A DNA stretch of 6,052 nucleotides from Oligoflexia bacterium (lineage in GTDB: Bacteria; Bdellovibrionota; UBA1018; CAIMNF01), in the NCBI GenBank assembly GCA_903842755.1, contig CAIMNF010000068.1:1-6052 (forward strand), read 5' to 3'. The stretch's first letter is position 1. The number at the start of each line of letters is the position of its first letter. The notes beneath the pieces are model-generated. The model saw nothing but the letters and a program-made list of their open reading frames with translations, was not told the DNA's origin and searched no databases. Both the position numbers and the translations under genes were made by a program. Positions 1 through 4,273 of this stretch are shown one piece after another.

Positions 1-1
1 G

Positions 2-1045
2 CCTTGCCCGCCCAGCGGAAAAGAAGTGGTGACGGTCAAGGGGGCTGCCATGCAGTTCCCCGAGAAAACAATTTTTACTCAGTTTGACTGGATTCTCCAA
101 CGCGGCTCACGCGTTGCAATTGTTGGGGTAAATGGTGCAGGGAAAACTACGCTCCTCAAAGCCCTTGCTCAAGGCATGCCCGGCAGTTTGCCCCTCACTG
201 CGGGAACCTTGAAGTTAGGGCACCAAGTGCAAGTGGGATATTATTCGCAGATGCAAGCAGAGAGCTTGCATTTAGAGTGGACCATTTTACAGGAATTAGA
301 GGTGACTGCGCCAAAGCTTGAACTTGCCCAAGTGCGAGCGATTGCGGGCGCATTCTTATTTACGGGTGAAGATGTTTACAAGAAAATTAAGGTCCTTTCT
401 GGGGGCGAAAAAGCACGCGTTGCATTGGCAAAGCTTTTGTTAACCCCGAATAACTTTTTGTTGCTCGACGAACCGACCAATCATTTGGATGCGGAATCCA
501 GGGAAGTCTTGCTTCAAGCGCTCATGGATTATCAAGGAACCTTGGTTTTAGTTTCGCACGATCGCGACTTTGTTTCGCCGCTTGTGGACCAGCTACTGGA
601 AATCAAGGACCGAAAAATCATCCCGTTGGTGATTAGTTATGAAGAATATTTGGCCACAAAAGTGCAAGAGACGCGCGAACGGATGCGCAAGCCGCGAGGC
701 GATTCATTGGCGAAGCTCGATCCAGAGCGGCCGCAAACTACTCACCCCAAAAGTGAAAGCGGCGCAAGCGATTCGAATCAAAAATCTCCTTCAAGAGCGG
801 CTCAAAAAAATGCCGTTTCTAACAATCAAAAGCGCGCTTGGGAAAAAGAGTTTAAAGAAACCGAGGCTGCGATCGTTACGTTGGAATCCCGCCAAAGTGA
901 ACTAAATGACCTTATTGCAAAAGAGGTTTCGCCTGAGCAGCAGGATGAACTAAAAAAATACATCGACGAGCAGGTGAAAAATCAAATGGTCTTGAATGAA
1001 AAACTCGCCCGTTGGGAAGAGTTGGGGAGCTTGCTTGGATCGTAA
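2..1045 (+). CDS. ABC-F family ATP-binding protein (Uup/YheS-like), 5'-truncated by the window edge
   Basis: This is the C-terminal 347 residues of a soluble duplicated ABC ATPase. The frame is open to base 2, so the true start lies outside the window and the GTG codons at 26 and 29 are internal. The visible part holds the second nucleotide-binding domain. Counting residues from base 2, it has Walker A GVNGAGKTT (42-50), signature LSGGE (132-136), Walker B running into the ABC-F hallmark FLLLDEPTNHLD (152-163), and the H-loop in LVSHDRDF (183-190). A charged, Ser/Pro-rich linker (about 229-275) leads to a C-terminal coiled coil (about 278-345) ending in ARWEELGSLL, as in the C-terminal domain of Uup and YheS. 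There are no membrane segments. ABC-F proteins bind the ribosomal E site and modulate translation or give antibiotic resistance; which applies here cannot be told. The gene overlaps the downstream helicase by 11 bases. Family assignment is firm; the subfamily is not. Confidence 0.93.
   Translation, partial: PCPPSGKEVVTVKGAAMQFPEKTIFTQFDWILQRGSRVAIVGVNGAGKTTLLKALAQGMPGSLPLTAGTLKLGHQVQVGYYSQMQAESLHLEWTILQELEVTAPKLELAQVRAIAGAFLFTGEDVYKKIKVLSGGEKARVALAKLLLTPNNFLLLDEPTNHLDAESREVLLQALMDYQGTLVLVSHDRDFVSPLVDQLLEIKDRKIIPLVISYEEYLATKVQETRERMRKPRGDSLAKLDPERPQTTHPKSESGASDSNQKSPSRAAQKNAVSNNQKRAWEKEFKETEAAIVTLESRQSELNDLIAKEVSPEQQDELKKYIDEQVKNQMVLNEKLARWEELGSLLGS
1024..1029 (+). promoter_or_regulatory. Ribosome binding site GGGGAG deciding the TTG start of the helicase
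   Basis: GGGGAG lies 5 bases upstream of the TTG at 1035, inside the end of the ABC-F gene. It is the only good Shine-Dalgarno match near the helicase N-terminus. The in-frame ATG at 996 has no comparable site. This favours TTG 1035 and translational coupling to the ABC-F stop codon at 1043-1045. Confidence 0.6.
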
Positions 1046-2474
1046 ACGGTTTAGTTCGTTAAAATTGTCGGCGGATAGCTTGGCTGTGGTTCAAGCATTG
1101 GGGTTTGAGTTCATGACTCCGATTCAAGCCGAAACCATTCCCTTACTGCTCGACGGAAAAGACGTGATTGGTCAATCCGAAACCGGAAGCGGAAAAACGG
1201 CGGCCTTTACGCTCCCCATTCTGGAGCGCATTTTGATCGATCAAAAACGAAGCAATCGCAAAATTCAAGCGATGATTTTGTGCCCCACGCGCGAGCTTTG
1301 CGCGCAAGTTACGCGCGAAGTGCGAAAACTTGGGCGAAAAAAGATTGGACTGCAGGTGTTAGAGCTTGCAGGGGGCAGTCCCGTAGGGCCGCAGGCGCGT
1401 TTGTTGGAACAAGGCGTGCATTGGGTGGTGGGTACTCCAGGCCGAGTGCTGGACCACCTCCAGCGCCAAAATTTAGATTTATCTTTCGTTAGAACTGTCG
1501 TGCTGGATGAAGCAGACCGAATGTTAGAAATGGGCTTTCAAGAAGAAATGGAAGCCATTTTAGGTGCCCTGCCGGAGGAGCGACAAACGGTTTTATTTTC
1601 GGCCACGTTTCCGAAGGGAATTGAGCGGATGTCCTCCCGGTTTCAAAAAGCGGCAGAGATGATTAAAATCCAACCGGATGCTGCAGCTGAAACCCCACAG
1701 AACCAAGCCGTGGAACAAGTGCTTTACGAAATGGAATCGTTAGAGGACAAACCGGAAATTTTGCTTCAAATCTTGGCAAAGGATCAACCAGAATCTGCGA
1801 TTGTCTTTTGTAATCAAAAGGCCACGACGTTTGAAGTCGAGCGCGACCTAAACCGATTGGCAAGAGAAAGCGGCGGCGGAAAAGAAGCCATCAGCTGTGC
1901 CGTTTTAAATGGGGATTTAGAACAGCGCGAGCGCGATTTAGTCATGGCTAAGTTTAGGAATCAGAGCATTCGAATTTTGATCGCAACGGATGTTGCCGCG
2001 CGGGGAATTGATGTCGCGGATTTAGACTTAGTCATCAACTATGACTTGCCCCAAAAACCCGAGGTGTATACCCATCGCATTGGCCGAACGGGCCGCGCCG
2101 GCAAAAAGGGCAAGGCTATTAGCTTGATCCTTTCGCGCGAAAAAAACAAACCCTGGGTCCAAGAAAGCATCGTGAATGGGGCACAAGTTGAACCCTTCAA
2201 AAAGGGCAAGCCGGAATCGTTTACCCTGGCTGCAAAAATGGATACACTTCTAATTTTTGAGGGACGCAAAAACAAAATGCGCCCCGGTGACATCTTAGGC
2301 GCCTTAACCGGCGAGGCCGGTGGCCTGAAGGGAACCGACATCGGCAAAATTGAAATCCATGATTTTTATGCCTATGTGGCCGTCGCTAAGACGGTGTCGA
2401 GCTTAGCGTTAGAGCGTTTACAGAACGGCAGAATCAAAGGAAAAAAAGTGCGAGTGGAGCGGCCTAATCGTTAA
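1035..2474 (+). CDS. dbpA: DEAD-box ATP-dependent RNA helicase with DbpA-type RNA-binding domain
   Basis: This is a complete helicase of 479 residues if started at TTG 1035, close to the length of E. coli DbpA. The RecA-1 core carries Q-motif MTPIQ (27-31), motif I SETGSGKT (48-55), Ia PTREL (84-88), Ib TPGR (134-137), II DEAD (158-161) and III SAT (189-191). The RecA-2 core carries IVFCNQK, motif V TDVAARGID (318-326) and VI HRIGRTGR (347-354). Residues about 404-477 form an RRM-like DbpA RNA-binding domain, recognisable from KMRPGDILGALTGEAGG, IGKIEI and the final GRIKGKKVRVE. In the known family this domain binds hairpin 92 of 23S rRNA and the enzyme acts in 50S subunit assembly, in the cytoplasm. 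The start was chosen on the GGGGAG site and because family members begin just before a phrase like RFSSLKLS; ATG 996 (492 residues) is the alternative. The gene overlaps the ABC-F gene by 11 bases and converges with the next gene, 21 bases away. Confidence 0.92.
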   Translation: MDRKRFSSLKLSADSLAVVQALGFEFMTPIQAETIPLLLDGKDVIGQSETGSGKTAAFTLPILERILIDQKRSNRKIQAMILCPTRELCAQVTREVRKLGRKKIGLQVLELAGGSPVGPQARLLEQGVHWVVGTPGRVLDHLQRQNLDLSFVRTVVLDEADRMLEMGFQEEMEAILGALPEERQTVLFSATFPKGIERMSSRFQKAAEMIKIQPDAAAETPQNQAVEQVLYEMESLEDKPEILLQILAKDQPESAIVFCNQKATTFEVERDLNRLARESGGGKEAISCAVLNGDLEQRERDLVMAKFRNQSIRILIATDVAARGIDVADLDLVINYDLPQKPEVYTHRIGRTGRAGKKGKAISLILSREKNKPWVQESIVNGAQVEPFKKGKPESFTLAAKMDTLLIFEGRKNKMRPGDILGALTGEAGGLKGTDIGKIEIHDFYAYVAVAKTVSSLALERLQNGRIKGKKVRVERPNR

Positions 2475-2485
2475 AGAAAGGGTTC

Positions 2486-2499
2486 ATGAAAATTTTCAT
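2486..2499. repeat. Perfect 14-base palindrome at the convergent gene junction
   Basis: ATGAAAATTTTCAT reads identically on both strands. It sits between the helicase stop and the - strand gene and covers that gene's TGA stop (complement of 2496-2498). With no loop and mostly A/T pairs it would be a poor intrinsic terminator. It may be chance, or a small protein-binding or bidirectional stop element. No better terminator is visible in this short gap. Confidence 0.35.
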
Positions 2500-3023
2500 T
2501 GGAGAGTTGACGCTACGCAAGTGACCGTTAAACTTCCTGCCTGATTTGTGGAATCACCTAAATAGGGATTGGTTAAGGTAGCAGTGCCAGTAATTGCCGA
2601 TTTGTTGATTTCTGCAGTTAAGGTCACCACTTCGGGCGGCGTGTTCGGCAAAGTAAGGTAGATTTTTAAAGCTTCGGTTCCTTTCATTGCTTTGTGGGGA
2701 GCGATGCCCGTTAAGGTGCTACCGCCATTCAGTTTTAATTTTTCGCATCCACTGAAGTTAGATTGGTCTTGAAACGAAATGAACCAAGATCCGATTAGGG
2801 TTCCAGGTTCAGACTTGGTTGCTTTTTCGTGGGTTGCGGTGATGGATAAATGACCAACGCATTCTTGGCTGCTTTTCCCAGAAGCTTCCGAAATTTTCAC
2901 GAATGCAGTGCCTGAACAAGTATAAAGGGAGCTTGCATGGACCGGTTTGGCCGCGATTAGGCTTAACACGCCCACAAAAAATAGGGGGCACTTCCGTAGG
3001 AGAAAATTTTTCTGCACATTCAT
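2496..3023 (-). CDS. Small secreted protein of unknown function with signal peptide
   Basis: I do not recognise this family. The ORF encodes 175 residues from ATG 3023. The start was chosen because it puts a classic signal peptide at the N-terminus: basic MNVQKNFLLRK, hydrophobic PLFFVGVLSLIAA, and a probable signal peptidase I site after VHA (residues 28-30). A longer reading from TTG 3092 would add 23 Arg-rich residues before the signal and is less likely. The mature part of about 145 residues has four cysteines (the first in LYTC near its N-terminus, the last in TVTC near its C-terminus), enough for two disulfides. It is rich in Thr, Ser, Gly and alternating hydrophobic residues, suggesting a beta-sandwich. 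It has no lipobox, no transmembrane segment after the signal and no catalytic motif that I can see. Periplasmic or extracellular location is inferred. It converges with the helicase and diverges from the kinase-like gene. No strong ribosome binding site precedes it. Confidence 0.75.
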   Translation of the reverse strand: MNVQKNFLLRKCPLFFVGVLSLIAAKPVHASSLYTCSGTAFVKISEASGKSSQECVGHLSITATHEKATKSEPGTLIGSWFISFQDQSNFSGCEKLKLNGGSTLTGIAPHKAMKGTEALKIYLTLPNTPPEVVTLTAEINKSAITGTATLTNPYLGDSTNQAGSLTVTCVASTLQ

Positions 3024-3133
3024 GACCGACAGTTTAGCAAAGAGCGTACCAGGCAGATTCCGTCCCCGTTCCCCCCGTATTCGCGAGGGCAAATGGCAAT
3101 AAATTGGCCTATGATTTGCACTTGTTCTTGCTG
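3024..3133. other. Divergent intergenic region between two exported-protein genes
   Basis: This 110-base gap must hold the start signals for both flanking genes. It contains a C-rich stretch (about 3062-3077), a GAGGG at 3085-3089 and a TATGAT at 3110-3115, but no convincing paired -35/-10 promoter on either strand. The two genes could be co-regulated from here, but the sequence does not show it. Confidence 0.35.
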
Positions 3134-3134
3134 A
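3093..3134 (+). CDS. Possible 13-residue leader peptide (upstream ORF) ending in TGATG
   Basis: ATG at 3093 opens a short frame, MAINWPMICTCSC, preceded by GAGGG at 3085-3089 with a tight 3-base spacer. Its TGA (3132-3134) shares the A with the ATG at 3134 of the next gene, giving TGATG, a typical stop-restart overlap. That downstream ATG has no good Shine-Dalgarno site of its own, so coupled reinitiation would explain how it is translated. Three of the last five codons are Cys. Such a short frame can easily arise by chance, so this is tentative. Confidence 0.2.
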   Translation: MAINWPMICTCSC

Positions 3135-4219
3135 TGTCCCCGCAAAAGCCTTGGTTCAAATTTTTCCCGTTTCGGGCATGGATTGGCGTCTATCTTTTAG
3201 TCAGCTGTGCCGTTTCCTATGCAGCATGCGAAGACTACCTTGCGCCACTTTCGGCCATTAAACTAAATTCAATTCACACCCTTTCTGATTTCGGAACTAT
3301 GGTTTTTGAGACTCCGGAGGGAAAAAAATTGGTGGCAAGATCCTATTCCAATGGCGGTTCCGATTGGGCGGTTTTTGTGAATCAGTTTATCAACGGGATG
3401 CCGGGGGCCCACGCAAATCCGCTTCGAAAGTTATCACCCGAAGAAAGCGAGATTGCCCGACAAGCGTTTCGTTCGATTCGCCGAGAATGGACGGTCGAGT
3501 CCTTCGTTCAGGGGCAAAGTGGCCTTGAGTATTTAGAATCCCGAGGGTTGAACGAATTTGAATCGCGGGTCCTCTTTGAAGTAAGGGATCTTAATTTAAA
3601 GTATTATTCACTGAAAGGCTATAAGACGCGTTTGATTAGCACCATTGCCAATTGGAAGCCGCAGCAAATCAAGGTCTTAAAAGTAGAACTTGAACAAATA
3701 ACGGGTACAAAAGGTCCAAAGGACCATGGTTCAGAATTAGAGTGGATCGCCGAAAAAATCGTGGGCCAAATCCATGAAGGTTCACAGCAAGAAGCCTTTA
3801 AAACGGTAACCGCCGTGCTTAAGGCGGCGCTGACAAGCGAGCAATTACAAGATGTGACTGATCTTTGGATTTTGACCACGTTATTGAGTATCGATGATTT
3901 TCATCCCCTAAATTGGATGATCGCGGATGGAAAAGTAACGGCAATCGACCTGAATCGCTATCCTGTTTATTCGCAGCAAGTGCGCCCCTTAGAAATAGAA
4001 GGTCAGATGCTGCCCTTTGCAATGCCAAGCCACGTGACCCCCTTTGCCCGGCAATATTTGCTCAAACACGGCTCGCCACGATTGAAAGAATACCTAAAAA
4101 CAAATCAAGCAAAGTCGCTACAAGACTTGGTGATGAAGTCCAGTTTGGGAAGAGCGCAATGGGATCGCATTCCACGGGTGATGCTTAAAATTAAAGTTTA
4201 TTTGGAACAGTCTAAGTAA
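3134..4219 (+). CDS. Exported protein with kinase-like (APH/ABC1-type) catalytic-loop pattern, function unknown
   Basis: A 361-residue protein from ATG 3134; TTG 3104 in frame would add ten residues. The N-terminus is an export signal: basic and aromatic residues (K5, K9, R14), then hydrophobic WIGVYLLVSCAVSYA. It could be cut by signal peptidase I after SYA (28-30), or be a lipoprotein, since LVSC (22-25) fits the lipobox. In the mature part, residues 254-260 read DDFHPLNW up to W261, followed by IDLN at 271-274. This resembles the catalytic loop plus metal-binding Asp of APH/choline-kinase and ABC1 families (D-x-H-x-x-N, then I-D about a dozen residues on): D255, H257, N260 and D272. An N-lobe-like strand pattern (KKLVARSY, about 64-71) and a hinge-like VESFVQG (121-127) are also present, but no clear glycine loop. 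A kinase fold is therefore inferred; a substrate cannot be named, and a pseudokinase is possible. Gene 5 follows 54 bases later on the same strand. Confidence 0.7.
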   Translation: MSPQKPWFKFFPFRAWIGVYLLVSCAVSYAACEDYLAPLSAIKLNSIHTLSDFGTMVFETPEGKKLVARSYSNGGSDWAVFVNQFINGMPGAHANPLRKLSPEESEIARQAFRSIRREWTVESFVQGQSGLEYLESRGLNEFESRVLFEVRDLNLKYYSLKGYKTRLISTIANWKPQQIKVLKVELEQITGTKGPKDHGSELEWIAEKIVGQIHEGSQQEAFKTVTAVLKAALTSEQLQDVTDLWILTTLLSIDDFHPLNWMIADGKVTAIDLNRYPVYSQQVRPLEIEGQMLPFAMPSHVTPFARQYLLKHGSPRLKEYLKTNQAKSLQDLVMKSSLGRAQWDRIPRVMLKIKVYLEQSK

Positions 4220-4236
4220 TCTTTTGACACGGTTAA

Positions 4237-4259
4237 AATTTAAGCTTTGAGCTGAAATT
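4237..4259 (+). other. Weak AU-rich hairpin between gene 4 and gene 5
   Basis: AATTT, a, AGCT, loop TTG, AGCT, g, AAATT can fold into nine pairs with one internal mismatch. No U tract follows, so it does not look like an intrinsic terminator. It lies just upstream of the probable GTG start at 4274, so it could sit in that gene's leader, or be chance in AT-rich DNA. Confidence 0.25.
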
Positions 4260-4273
4260 CCGATAAGTTAAAA

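Noticed and set aside
26..31. GTG codons at 26 and 29 as the ABC-F gene start
   Set aside because: The frame is open upstream to the window edge and the sequence before it (PCPPSGKEV) matches the usual linker into the second ABC domain, so these are internal Val codons.
996..1034. ATG at 996 as the helicase start
   Set aside because: It would overlap the ABC-F gene by 50 bases, has no Shine-Dalgarno site, and adds 13 residues not expected before the helicase core. It is kept only as an alternative.
3024..3092. N-terminal extension of the minus-strand gene from TTG 3092
   Set aside because: It would place 23 Arg-rich residues ahead of a clear signal peptide and has no ribosome binding site.
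3110..3115. TATGAT as a -10 box for the kinase-like gene
   Set aside because: There is no -35 match at the right distance upstream, and the start site would leave only about a dozen bases of leader.
4224..4229. Perfect -35 box TTGACA just after gene 4
   Set aside because: At 16-18 base spacing the downstream hexamers (for example TTGAGC) are not -10 boxes; the nearest TAAAAT is only 4 bases away. It is not a supported promoter, although gene 5 must be expressed somehow.
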